DNA of 64,000 nt. Origin: Rhynchopus sp. YZ270_cl-10 (taxonomy: Eukaryota; Euglenozoa; Diplonemea; Diplonemida; Diplonemidae). Location of the stretch: assembly GCA_964035575.1 (NCBI GenBank), contig OZ037914.1:877129-941128 (forward strand), read 5' to 3'. Below, piece by piece: positions 54,498 to 63,251 of this stretch. The notes below the pieces were generated by a model. That model was not told the DNA's origin, ran no database searches, and saw only the letters and a list, made by a program, of their open reading frames with translations. Every line of letters starts with the position of its first letter. The stretch's first letter is position 1. The translations under genes and the position numbers were made by a program.

Positions 54498-55319
54498 ATG
54501 TCGACCACCTCGATGTTTGTTCTGTTCACCATGTTTGCGGCCGCCACCGCCCAGCTGTCGGTTCAGCTGACACACTGCAACACCAACCTTGATTGCCAGA
54601 CCTACGGCGATACTGTTGCGAACTGTGCTGTAGGCCGCGTCTGTTCGTGCACATCACCTGATACTTCTGACTTCTGCAGTGGAAACATGACAAGCACCAC
54701 TGGGGTGACGTACGTTCTTACCTTCAACTTCGACTGCGACCGTTTCTTCACCAACCCACGCTTCATGCGCAGACTCCGCCTCTCAGTGGAGCGCACCGTG
54801 TCTGCTGGAGAGATTGCGCTTGATGTGACCTTCTCCTGCGGGTCTGTGAAGATGTTCATCACAGGAGAGATCCCACTGCCTCAGGTGACCTCGCTTGGGG
54901 CGGACCTTCAGACCAACGTTGAGGCCGACATTGTGGGTGACGAAATGTCTGGCACACTGCTGGAAAGCAACATCGCAATGGACGCTGGGTCGTCAAGCAG
55001 GAAGTGCCACGTTTCGTCTCCTGTTGCGTCGGCGGTGTACATTGATACGACGAACACCTGTGTTATCTCAGCGTGCGAGGATGGCTACGAGCTGGTTGCA
55101 GCCTCCCCCGACTTTGTGAACACCTGTACTGAAATGAAGCGCGCGGAGGACTCTGACGACGACCTTTCGGACGGTGCCATCGCTGCCATCGTGCTTGCAT
55201 GCGTCGGAGCGTTCTGTCTGGCCGTGGCAGCAGCCGTCTTCTGCTGTGTCAAGTCTAAGAAGAAGGTCCCCGAGAACGGTCAGAAGCTGAACGACTCTCC
55301 TTTCGATGTTGTTGTTTAA
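54498..55319 (+). CDS. 12-cysteine type I membrane surface protein, paralog 17 (most divergent)
   Basis: The protein has 273 aa. The signal peptide is FVLFTMFAAATAQ. The ectodomain starts two residues later than in other members (LSVQLTHCNTNLDCQTYGD). All 12 cysteines and FSCGSV are kept, but much of the rest has changed (RFMRRLRLSVERTVSAGEIAL, TGEIPLPQVTSLGADLQTNVEADIV). The only clear sequon is NMT. The stalk SDDDLSDGAIAAIVL is unchanged; the helix is cysteine-rich (FCCVKSKKK) and the tail ends SPFDVVV. It sits behind array A spacer DNA, but its own leader is unique. It is the most useful outgroup for family comparisons. Confidence 0.9.
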   Translation: MSTTSMFVLFTMFAAATAQLSVQLTHCNTNLDCQTYGDTVANCAVGRVCSCTSPDTSDFCSGNMTSTTGVTYVLTFNFDCDRFFTNPRFMRRLRLSVERTVSAGEIALDVTFSCGSVKMFITGEIPLPQVTSLGADLQTNVEADIVGDEMSGTLLESNIAMDAGSSSRKCHVSSPVASAVYIDTTNTCVISACEDGYELVAASPDFVNTCTEMKRAEDSDDDLSDGAIAAIVLACVGAFCLAVAAAVFCCVKSKKKVPENGQKLNDSPFDVVV

Positions 55320-56112
55320 AAACAACGCAGAAGAAAAGGATACCTTTAACCCTGTAGTGAACTGTTTTTCTTTTTAAAACCCTTCCTCTCTTTTTGTTGT
55401 GATGATTGTGAATACTGAATGACTTTTACATTATTTTCTTTTTCTTTTTTGAAATGGCGTTTTTCTTTCATTTCCCTCTCTAGTGTTTCTTGCTCTATCC
55501 TGTTGTATTTGAGCCTCTGCCTTGGCGAAGGAAGGTGTTTATAATGCAGCATTATTTGTTTTTTTTTTTGTCTTTTTCTTGGAAACACAATAGTCCTTTT
55601 TTTTTTTGCTAACCCAACAAAGAAAAACACCGTTTTTTTTTTTTTTAAATGAATTTGAGTTCATTCTTTGGTTCACGTACCTGAAGAAGTATTGTATTGT
55701 AGCCCGAAACAATGGGGGAAAAAAAACAAGAACCCACGAAAAAAAAAAAAAAAAAAATAGTGGAGCACACTCTAGGGTGGCTACACTAATACAACCAAGT
55801 TTTCAAAAAAAAAAATGAACACCCACTTTCAACCCAAGTCGCTCTTGTCTCATGTAGCGCGGGTGTCCCCTTCTCCCAGCCTCCTGTGACCCCTTTTCTT
55901 TTCCTTTTCCTTCTCTTTCTTCCCTATCCAAAAACCCCTTCTCCCCTTGAACAATCAAAAAATGTCTTTTTTTTTTTTCAACAATAAAAAGTTGGTGTTT
56001 TTTTTTGGTGACAACTTCGTTGTATGATGTGTAGACAGACAAGAGGATGAAGGTCGGGGTGGGGAGTTTGGTTTTCCGATTCCAGCGACAAAACTAGCTA
56101 GTGAGCCCTCGT
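55320..56112. other. Gene-free spacer
   Basis: T and A runs. An AGTG...CACT-type repeat followed by AATACAACCAAG lies near 55758-55803 and resembles 25789-25832. No gene is supported. Confidence 0.5.
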
Positions 56113-56376
56113 TTGGAGACACCAGTCAGGTGGGGAGTTTGGCTGGGGCGGCACATCTGTTACACATTAACGCAGGTGTCCTAAGGCAAGCTCAGTGAGA
56201 ACAGAAATCTCACGTAGAGCATAAGGGTAAAAGCTTGCTCGATACATGATCTTTCAGTACCGATCCTCGGTGTGAAAGCATGGCCTAACGATCCTTTGGT
56301 CTTGCCCCTCTGTTACACTATACCGCAGGTGTCCTAAGGCAAGCTCAGTGAGAGGTGCTCAGAACAGAAATCTCAC
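56113..56376 (+). pseudogene. Large-subunit (28S) rRNA fragment, rearranged
   Basis: 56113-56298 reads as the conserved 3' part of LSU rRNA: AGGTGGGGAGTTTGGCTGGG, GCAGGTGTCCTAAGGCAAGC, GAACAGAAATCTCACG, AAGGGTAAAAGCT, TTTCAGTACC, GTGAAAGCATGGCCTAACG, ATCCTTT, in the order found across eukaryotes. 56310-56376 then repeats the CTGTTACAC to AATCTCAC part with an 8-base insertion. A partial GGTGGGGAGTTTGG copy also lies at 56059. Flanks are ordinary spacer, so this is an isolated, internally duplicated fragment and not an rRNA locus. Confidence 0.85.
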
Positions 56377-56650
56377 TCTACTACTGCAAAACCACTCAGT
56401 CTACATTAATGCAATCAAGTTTTCAACAAATAAACACAAAAAAGGCGATAAATTCTGAAATGCGTGGATATCACACAGGATGATGATAATCCACCCCGTT
56501 ATCAAAATTTACAAAAAAAAAAAAAAAAAAAACAGAAACCACAACGAAAACAAAAAAAATAATGTTGAATGTATGATGGTCAATAAAACCCCATACATCT
56601 TCCGAGTATACAGTTATGTTCACAGTACAGCTTTTTTCTTTATAAGGTGA

Positions 56651-56670
56651 CTAAGCAATGAGAGGCTTAG
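56651..56670. repeat. Hairpin H1
   Basis: CTAAGC and GCTTAG close AATGAGAG, followed by GTTCATCTTATGAAC. Upstream TTTATAAGGTGA. Confidence 0.6.
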
Positions 56671-56784
56671 GTTCATCTTATGAACCCTTTTCTGCGTTTT
56701 CGCTTTTGCCGAAAACTGGTAGAGGGGAAAAAATGCTGTAAATTTGCGCTTCCCTTTTTTTTTCTCTCTATTGATGAGGTGGCT

Positions 56785-56806
56785 CTCAGCAACGGTGCGA
56801 GCTGAG
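56785..56806. repeat. Hairpin H1 with compensatory change
   Basis: CTCAGC and GCTGAG close a 10-nt loop; GGTGG precedes and GTTCAT follows as in other copies. The T-A pair of the consensus is replaced by C-G on both arms. Confidence 0.55.
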
Positions 56807-57028
56807 GTTCATATTTTACCAATCCTTTTTTCTTTATATTATTATGTGTGTTATTCTTCTAGTCACATTGGTGGCTATTCTTTTTTTTTTGCACGATTTT
56901 ACCCCGCCATCTTTCTTTTTTGTGAAAGCATTTTTATATGTCTTTGGTGATTCATTCGTGCGTCCGCACTGAATCACCATTCTTTCATACACTCTCCCTT
57001 TTCTCGAGAGTGGTAACGATGTGTGTGT

Positions 57029-57047
57029 GTGTGTGCACGAGAGGCAC
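57029..57047. repeat. Hairpin H2, consensus copy
   Basis: GTGTGC-ACGAGAG-GCACAT followed by TCATC. AGTGGTAACGATG upstream matches the spacer A and 15905 copies. Confidence 0.6.
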
Positions 57048-57476
57048 ATTCATCAAAGCTTTCTTTTCCCCCCCACGAAAAAAAGGTTCATTTCATTTGA
57101 GACTTCCCATCGGGTTGATCCTGGTTTCCCATTCCCTTTTTTTCTGAGGATTACACAACTAAAACACGAGCTTAACACCTCCCTCTTCGAATTGTGTTCT
57201 TCAAAAAAAAAAACCCAGCTTTAAGATCTCTAGAAGAGAAGCGTTGCACGCACCAGATTTCAAGGCTTTTTTTTTTTAAATAAATTCCTACGAAGCTTTG
57301 CTTTAAAGGAGGAAATAGTACCGGTACGGGTCGCCCAAAAATCATCCCTCAAAATAGGAGGATTTTTTGTGCAATCCAACGAAATCATTCGAGTTCCCTC
57401 TTTTCCTGGGATATTCTGAGTTTTATATTTTTTTTTGCCAACCTGACTTTCTTGTTGATTTTTTTTTAAATATACC

Positions 57477-57528
57477 CGTGGAGTGTCAGTGCCCTGCGTC
57501 CCAGAGGCGTTTGCACTATCAACTTCAC
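57477..57528. repeat. Hairpin-type repeat H3
   Basis: GTGGAGTGTCAGTGC, then a CTGCGTCCCAGAGGCGTTT core, then GCACTATCAACTTCAC. AGTGC and GCACT can pair. Confidence 0.5.
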
Positions 57529-58321
57529 TCTTTTTCCCCCCTTCAAGAAATTCACAATTTTTTTTTAAACGGAAAGTAGTTGCACTCTTATGCTTTCGGT
57601 CTACCTGAATTAGAAGTACCGTACACGGAAATAGGTTTACGAAATGTGACCCAATTTTTGAGAGAAAATGCTCACCATTCGTTCGCAATGGGGGCATTTC
57701 ACTCAAAGAGGAAAACGCCCCCAGAACATATTCACGTGTATGGAATTGAATGAATTTATGTTTTCCCCCCCTTCTCCCCCCTCACGACACGCCAAAAATC
57801 ATGTTTTGTTTGGTTGTTGTTGTTAAGCATTTTTTTTCAAATTTTTTTTTTCCAAGAAGAAAGTTGAGTCTCTTTTATTTGTTCTTCTTTTTGGGTAAAT
57901 ATTTCGCCCCCTTCTTTTGTGAGACATCTTGTATGTTTTTCAAGCGGTTGCCTTTTTTTATTTTTCTTCCACCATCTTCCCCCCAGCCAGTGAAAACCCA
58001 GTGCACTCGCTAACGTTCCTAAGGCGTGTTGACCAATCGTTGGCGCGAAGTTAGAGGTGAGTCCACCCTGGATGACATACACGTTATTTGTCTGCTCTTT
58101 TTTGGGGGGTCCCTGAATACACACAAAAAACAAACAGTACAGTGAAGACTGTCTCTCTGGCAGTTACACTAATCCAAAAAAAAATTATCTATAAAAATCA
58201 AAGCAAGGTAAAATACCCTGATCAAAAAGTTTAAAAAAAAAACCTTCCAAAAAAATTTTTTAGTAGTTCACAGTAGTCTTCAAAAGAAAATAAAACACAC
58301 AATATTTTTTTTGTACGAGAA

Positions 58322-58324
<3 letters not shown>

Positions 58325-58391
<67 letters not shown>
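58325..58391. repeat. CT microsatellite
   Basis: About 33 uninterrupted CT units. A second, shorter run (58723-58752) touches the left end of the retroelement. Confidence 0.9.
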
Positions 58392-58394
<3 letters not shown>

Positions 58395-58719
58395 ACGAAG
58401 TAAGGAGCTATAGCTACGACTTGAGAGATCTAGATAATACTATTCCAAAAATGAATGCTTCTACCCTTTTTTGATTCTTAAACAATACCACTTCAGCGGA
58501 GCTGAAGGTTGGAAGGGGAGGGGGGGATGGTTAGGGACACAAAAATCACTCATCTTCATCAGAAAAATTCTTGTTTTTTGCTCCCCTACCCAACTTACCT
58601 CTCTTCCCCCACAACAATACATAAACGAACCTCCACCCTGTTTTTTCCCGACCCAAAACTTTTTCATCTTGTTTTTTCGACAACTTCACACCTTTTTTCA
58701 CCTACAGGAATAGTATCTA

Positions 58720-58752
<33 letters not shown>

Positions 58753-58757
<5 letters not shown>

Positions 58758-59012
58758 ACACGCTTTAGCGGAGCAGCTTCGCTGCGTGTTGGGAGATCTT
58801 TGATAGAGACTACCGTCCTTTTGATTTGACATGGCACGCACACTGCTTTTTGGCAGAATATTTATTTGATTTTCCTCAGGCTTTGTCCTGGTTGGCCGGG
58901 GTCCGTTTATGTTTCAGTCTCTACCCTCACCAAATCACCACACCATCTTCATCAGATTTTTTGTTGGAATTTGTTTTGGGTTGTTTCGGCTTCCACATTC
59001 GCCCCCCTCATC
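58753..59012 (+). repeat. Split direct repeat A1 of the retroelement
   Basis: 260 bp, starting CTGAAACACGCTTTAGCGG. A small inverted repeat (AACACGC...GCGTGTT) lies at its very start. Its last ~34 bases (GGTTGTTTCGG onward) are the segment shared with B1 and B2. Confidence 0.85.
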
Positions 59013-59158
59013 TTTTTGTTCCCCCACACACGATTCTTCGCTTCGCATCCATCTTCTCGTCCCCTTCCAAGCCACCTAGACGTCTCGGTAGTGTGCAGCC
59101 GCGGACATATACACCACCTTCGACTCCGCCTTCTCCACCCAGTGCACCCCTCGACGCT

Positions 59159-60412
59159 ATGGCCACAGCACACATCACCGATTGTGCTACGCTGTTGGCG
59201 GCGTTCGAGGCGCAGACGACGAGCCAGCACGACTGGTCGCCTCCGGATGCGGCCCTGCGTGCGCTGGGCGTGGAAGAGGGCTCCCCTGCGCTGGTGGGAC
59301 GCAAGATCCAGTTCGCGGATCTGGCGCGGACGATGCGGGCCCTGGATAAGGAAGTCGCCCGCCACACCGGCGTCCAGGGGCCAGGGCAGGTGACGCGGTT
59401 GGCGATTGTGTCCGCCATCCTCGTCCTCCTCAAGGCGGAGGTGACGGAGGCGAACAGCGCGATGTTCTCAGAGGGCCAGCGCATGTCCCTCACGCGCCTG
59501 GTCGGCACCCTCACGGTGCTGTCCACGGTGCTGGGGGACCCCGAGACCCGGTCCCGCCTCAGCGGATCCCGCCCCCCCGCCACCACCGCCGAGACGCCGG
59601 TTTTGCCTCAACGTGAGGACAGCCCGGAGGCGTCCATCCCGCGCGAGCAGCAGCCGCAGCAGCCGCAGCAGACGCAGCCGGCGGCGGACAACGCGCGGAT
59701 CGCGCAGCTGGAGGCTGCGATGATGGAGTTGGCGGCAGCGAAGCGGGAGGGGGACGCGCGGCACGAGCTCCTGTGCCAGCAGCTCAACGCGGTCAGGGAC
59801 GGTGGTGCGCCTCCTCCGGCAGCTGCAGCATCGGACTTCCTGGCGCAGTTACGGGCGGCGATCGGCACCGGGGCAGCGGCGCCTATGCAGGTGGAACAGC
59901 CGGTTATGGGGACGGACGTGGACGTGGTGGCACGCAACCCGAGACACTGGGTGGATTTTTGCGCCGACGCCGACCACTGCGCCGACGCTCTGGTGCAGGC
60001 CCTGAAGAGGCGCCTGCCTACCGAGGCCGGCGACGCGCAGGACGGGGCCCGCTTCGCCGTTGATGTGGTGGGTCTGTTGCTGCAGCAAGCTCCCTTGGAG
60101 GCGGTGCTGAGAAAGCTCGATGACAGTATCTCCTTCTGGCAGTTGAGGGCGAGTTGTGGGAGGTCGGGTGCGGTCGCCTTCCGCGACAAGGTCTGGACGG
60201 CGGATGTCGTGCCGAAGGACCGGCAGGCGGCGGTGGCGGCGGCGCACGCAGCAGGGCGTGGTGCGAAGTCCGGGCACGGGGGTGGCCGGGCCGGGCAGGC
60301 GTACGGGGGTGGCAACGGGGGGGGCCAGGCCGCGCAGCCGTACGCGCCGGGAAACGGTGGTGGCAGAGGCCGAGGCGGGGGAGGGCATTGGCGCGGTGGT
60401 CAACGCAAGTGA
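59159..60412 (+). CDS. Gag-like protein of the tyrosine-recombinase retroelement
   Basis: The frame is 417 codons from the first ATG after repeat A1; the frame is also open further back into A1. A predicted coiled coil lies around residues 180-215 (RIAQLEAAMMELAAAKREG), after a Gln/Pro-rich linker. The C-terminal ~50 residues are Gly/Arg-rich with RGG-type repeats, a plausible nucleic-acid binding tail; no zinc knuckle is visible. The gag assignment rests on position and this tail, since gag proteins of this group are poorly conserved. Confidence 0.65.
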   Translation: MATAHITDCATLLAAFEAQTTSQHDWSPPDAALRALGVEEGSPALVGRKIQFADLARTMRALDKEVARHTGVQGPGQVTRLAIVSAILVLLKAEVTEANSAMFSEGQRMSLTRLVGTLTVLSTVLGDPETRSRLSGSRPPATTAETPVLPQREDSPEASIPREQQPQQPQQTQPAADNARIAQLEAAMMELAAAKREGDARHELLCQQLNAVRDGGAPPPAAAASDFLAQLRAAIGTGAAAPMQVEQPVMGTDVDVVARNPRHWVDFCADADHCADALVQALKRRLPTEAGDAQDGARFAVDVVGLLLQQAPLEAVLRKLDDSISFWQLRASCGRSGAVAFRDKVWTADVVPKDRQAAVAAAHAAGRGAKSGHGGGRAGQAYGGGNGGGQAAQPYAPGNGGGRGRGGGGHWRGGQRK

Positions 60413-60549
60413 CGAGAGCAGGCGGCAGCGCGCGTTACGCTCTCCCTCCCACCACCCTCCCCCCCCCTCTCCCCCCCCTCTTGTTTTTTCTTCCCCCCCC
60501 CCCACGGCCCTCCCCGCCAAAACACACATCCGCCGAGTTTTCTTCCGAA

Positions 60550-61545
60550 ATGCTGCTTCAGGCTTTGCGCAAGCCGAAGAAGGGTCTCGGGGTGGCGAGG
60601 AGGAAGGAGGTGGACGACTGCGTGTTCCGCCTCCGCGACGGCAAGCAGGCCGCGCGCGCTTTGGCCCATCTTGTCCCGTGGGACCAAGCGCACACTTTCG
60701 ACGTGGGGCCCCGAGCAGCAGGCACCCGCGACTGGCTGCTCCGAGCGTTCCGGCAGTTCGCCGAAGGGGAGACCGAGACCACGCCTCCCGACCAGACGTT
60801 GATTCGGTTCGTCTGGGGTCGCCTGCGCGGAGCGTCGTCCCTCTCCGTGGCCGACTACTGCGGGCGGCTGCTGAAGGCACTGGCGGCCGAGGGGGAGACG
60901 GGATACCGCACGCGCCGGGTGCTGGCGGTGAAGCGCGCGCTGACGCGTTTCGGGACGTTGCTGAGGCCGAGTCAGGCGCCGCCGGTAGACGTGGACGCGG
61001 TGATGGACGTGGTCGAGGCTTTCGGTCGCGAGGGGGCCGAGCGCGAACGGGCGTTTGTGGCCTTGGTGTGGATGGCACGGGCGCGTATGGCGGACGCACG
61101 ATACCTGCTGGTGCGCGACCTGGTGGAGGTGACAGACGAGGGCGCGACGGGGCTGGAAGTCGCCCTGAAGGAGAAGCAGCAGAAGAGCTGGACACCCGTG
61201 GTGTATTTGCCACCCGGGACGCTTACCCAATACGTGGTGGAATGGGCACGCGCGCGTCGCTTGGCGGAAGGACAGGACGCGCCGTTGTTTGCAGCGACCG
61301 AGACGCAGTACCAGCGCCTCATGCGTCGGGTGGTGGGGGCTCTGCCGGCAGGGTCCTGGGCGCACTCGCTTCGCAGGGGGTCAGCGCAGGCCCTGCAATC
61401 CTGGGGGATGAGCGTGGACGGACTGAGGGACGCGCTGCGCCACGCGTCATCCAGAACGACGGTGCGTTACCTCATGCGTACGGCGCCCGAGGCTCGCAGG
61501 AAGGCACGCTCGACGCTGGACGTCCTGCAGGAGCGGCCGCTGTAG
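60550..61545 (+). CDS. Tyrosine recombinase of the retroelement
   Basis: The frame is 331 codons. The C-terminal half has the tyrosine-recombinase signature: a candidate first arginine at 179 (ARMADARYLLVRDL), HSLR at 272-275, His298 and Tyr307 in RHASSRTTVRYL, with spacing usual for the family. In such elements this enzyme integrates a circular DNA copy in place of a DDE integrase. The frame lies between the gag-like frame and the RT/RNase H frame and overlaps the open upstream part of the latter, as is known for DIRS-type elements. Confidence 0.8.
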   Translation: MLLQALRKPKKGLGVARRKEVDDCVFRLRDGKQAARALAHLVPWDQAHTFDVGPRAAGTRDWLLRAFRQFAEGETETTPPDQTLIRFVWGRLRGASSLSVADYCGRLLKALAAEGETGYRTRRVLAVKRALTRFGTLLRPSQAPPVDVDAVMDVVEAFGREGAERERAFVALVWMARARMADARYLLVRDLVEVTDEGATGLEVALKEKQQKSWTPVVYLPPGTLTQYVVEWARARRLAEGQDAPLFAATETQYQRLMRRVVGALPAGSWAHSLRRGSAQALQSWGMSVDGLRDALRHASSRTTVRYLMRTAPEARRKARSTLDVLQERPL

Positions 61546-61547
61546 GT

Positions 61548-63251
61548 TGGTTGTTCCGGGGGTTGGACGGGTACCCGTTGGGGGAGTATGTGCGTGACGA
61601 GGGGGATGACGTGGTGGAGGCGGATGTTGAGACGTCTGCGGCGCCTCCGCATGTGCTCTTGGATGATGTCGCTGGGGTCTGGGGTGGCCCATCTGGGGTG
61701 AAGCGGCAGGTGCTTGACTCATTCCCGGCGGGTCTGATTGATTTGGGGGCGCTCCGCCGACTGGTACCGGCGAAGGCCAGGTTGTTCGCAATGCTTGACG
61801 ACATTGCGACTTTCCGTGCGCAGCTGACGGGGTCTGGGGTGTCGATGCCGGGCCCGCCCTCCAAGCTCCAGGACGGCATGTTGGCGGCGTGCGTGGGTAG
61901 TGGGGTTTTGCGCACGGAGAAGCGAGCTTTCCCGTCGGTGTGTGGGCTGTCTGTGTTTCCGCTGGCGAAGACGAACGGCAAGATGCGTCTCATCGTTGAC
62001 GCACGGCCGTTGAACACGGCGATGCACTCCCCGCCAAAGTTCAGCCTCCCTACACCATACGAGCTGTCGGAACTCATCCTACGCGGGGGCGCTACGCATG
62101 CAGTCGTGGCGGATTTCAAAGGGTTTTTCTGGCAATTCCCTTTGTCCGCGGAGGTGGGGCAGTTTTTTGGTGTGCGGCAGGGTGCGCGTCGCATGCAGCT
62201 TACCCGCATGGCGATGGGGTGGTCGTGGGCGGCGGTGATTGCGCAGGAGACGTCGCTGGGGCTTCTCGGGGATATGGCGGGTGTGTGTGCTGCTGCGTGG
62301 ATAGACGACAACCTCATTTTGGGGAAGTCGGCGGGTGAGGCGTCTGCGCGGCTTCGGGGGTTCCTGCGCAGAGCGGACGAAGTTGGCGCTGAGGTGAACC
62401 GCGAGAAGTCGACGCTCACTCCGGTACAGGTGTGTACCTACGCAGGGATTGAGTGGGATTTGCGGGGGCGCAGAATGCGGCTGCCGGGGGAGTGGCGTCG
62501 GAAGGCCCGTGTCGTGATGGACGTATTGCTGTCGGCGTCGGGTCCCTCGCTGCGCGAAGTGTGGAAAGGTATCGGGGCCGTCATCTGGGCGACGTATGCG
62601 ATGGGGGACCGGTTCTGCGGGGTGCCGGACATGTTGGCGTGGATTCGTGCGCGGGGCGCCGAGGTGTCTGCGGGCGCGATTGACTGGGACGACCAGGTGC
62701 AGATCTCTGCGGGCATGCGGACGGACTTGCGTGTGTTTGTGGAGCGGCGATTGGTGCCGGATGTGTGGCGCGTCCCCAGGTGGAAGCTGTCGCCGGAGGA
62801 GGGGTGTGACACGGTGGTGTGGTCGGACGCGTGCCCCGAGGGGTGGGGGTTTATTGTGCGGACGCTTGCTGGCGGGCGCGCTTTCAGGAAGTGGGGCACG
62901 TGGTCCACGGTCGAGGATATTTTCATTTTGGAGTTGCGGGCGATGGCCTGGGGCGTGCTGCATGCTGTACGTGGTGGCGCCCGCAGGATTTTGGTGGTGG
63001 GGGACAACGCCGCGGTGGTTGCTGTGCTGGAGAAGGGCCACTGTGCAGTCAGGTTAGGGAACACGGTCTTGGAGCGCCTGTTTCGGGTCACTGACGGGGC
63101 GGGTGCGGGCATGTTGTCGCGCTGGATCGCGACGGACCGTATGCCGGCGGACGAGCTGTCGCGCTGGGGTACCGCTGGGCAGGACTGGGCCGACCCCCCG
63201 TCGGACGGCGTGGTGGTCGACGGTGGCGGTTTTATGTGGTCGGACGAGTGA
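61548..63251 (+). CDS. Reverse transcriptase/RNase H of the retroelement
   Basis: Start not determined; the frame is open upstream through the recombinase region, and the left coordinate is only where it runs free of it. Reverse transcriptase motifs: KMRLIVDARPLN near 61980, VVADFKGFFWQFPL near 62105 (catalytic Asp), GWSWAAVIAQ near 62220, and WIDDNLIL near 62298 (the DD pair). RNase H motifs: VWSDACPEGWG near 62816, ILELRAMAWG near 62929, VVGDNAAVV near 62995, and ADELSRW near 63145. The WIDDN and DxLSR forms suit DIRS-like enzymes. Confidence 0.85.
   Translation, partial: WLFRGLDGYPLGEYVRDEGDDVVEADVETSAAPPHVLLDDVAGVWGGPSGVKRQVLDSFPAGLIDLGALRRLVPAKARLFAMLDDIATFRAQLTGSGVSMPGPPSKLQDGMLAACVGSGVLRTEKRAFPSVCGLSVFPLAKTNGKMRLIVDARPLNTAMHSPPKFSLPTPYELSELILRGGATHAVVADFKGFFWQFPLSAEVGQFFGVRQGARRMQLTRMAMGWSWAAVIAQETSLGLLGDMAGVCAAAWIDDNLILGKSAGEASARLRGFLRRADEVGAEVNREKSTLTPVQVCTYAGIEWDLRGRRMRLPGEWRRKARVVMDVLLSASGPSLREVWKGIGAVIWATYAMGDRFCGVPDMLAWIRARGAEVSAGAIDWDDQVQISAGMRTDLRVFVERRLVPDVWRVPRWKLSPEEGCDTVVWSDACPEGWGFIVRTLAGGRAFRKWGTWSTVEDIFILELRAMAWGVLHAVRGGARRILVVGDNAAVVAVLEKGHCAVRLGNTVLERLFRVTDGAGAGMLSRWIATDRMPADELSRWGTAGQDWADPPSDGVVVDGGGFMWSDE

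Larger units (their letters stand above)
56377..58752. other. Gene-free spacer up to the retroelement
   Basis: No gene is supported. It holds H1 hairpins at 56651-56670 and 56785-56806, an H2 at 57029-57047, an H3 repeat (57477-57528), an AGTG...CACT-type repeat near 58140-58170, and CT microsatellites at 58325-58391 and 58723-58752, the latter directly abutting the retroelement. Confidence 0.6.

Noticed and set aside
60156-61545. Upstream part of the open frame that later encodes RT/RNase H, and a 454-codon minus-strand frame (59849-61213)
   Set aside because: Proline/arginine-rich translations of GC-rich DNA overlapping the gag-like and recombinase frames; taken as shadows.
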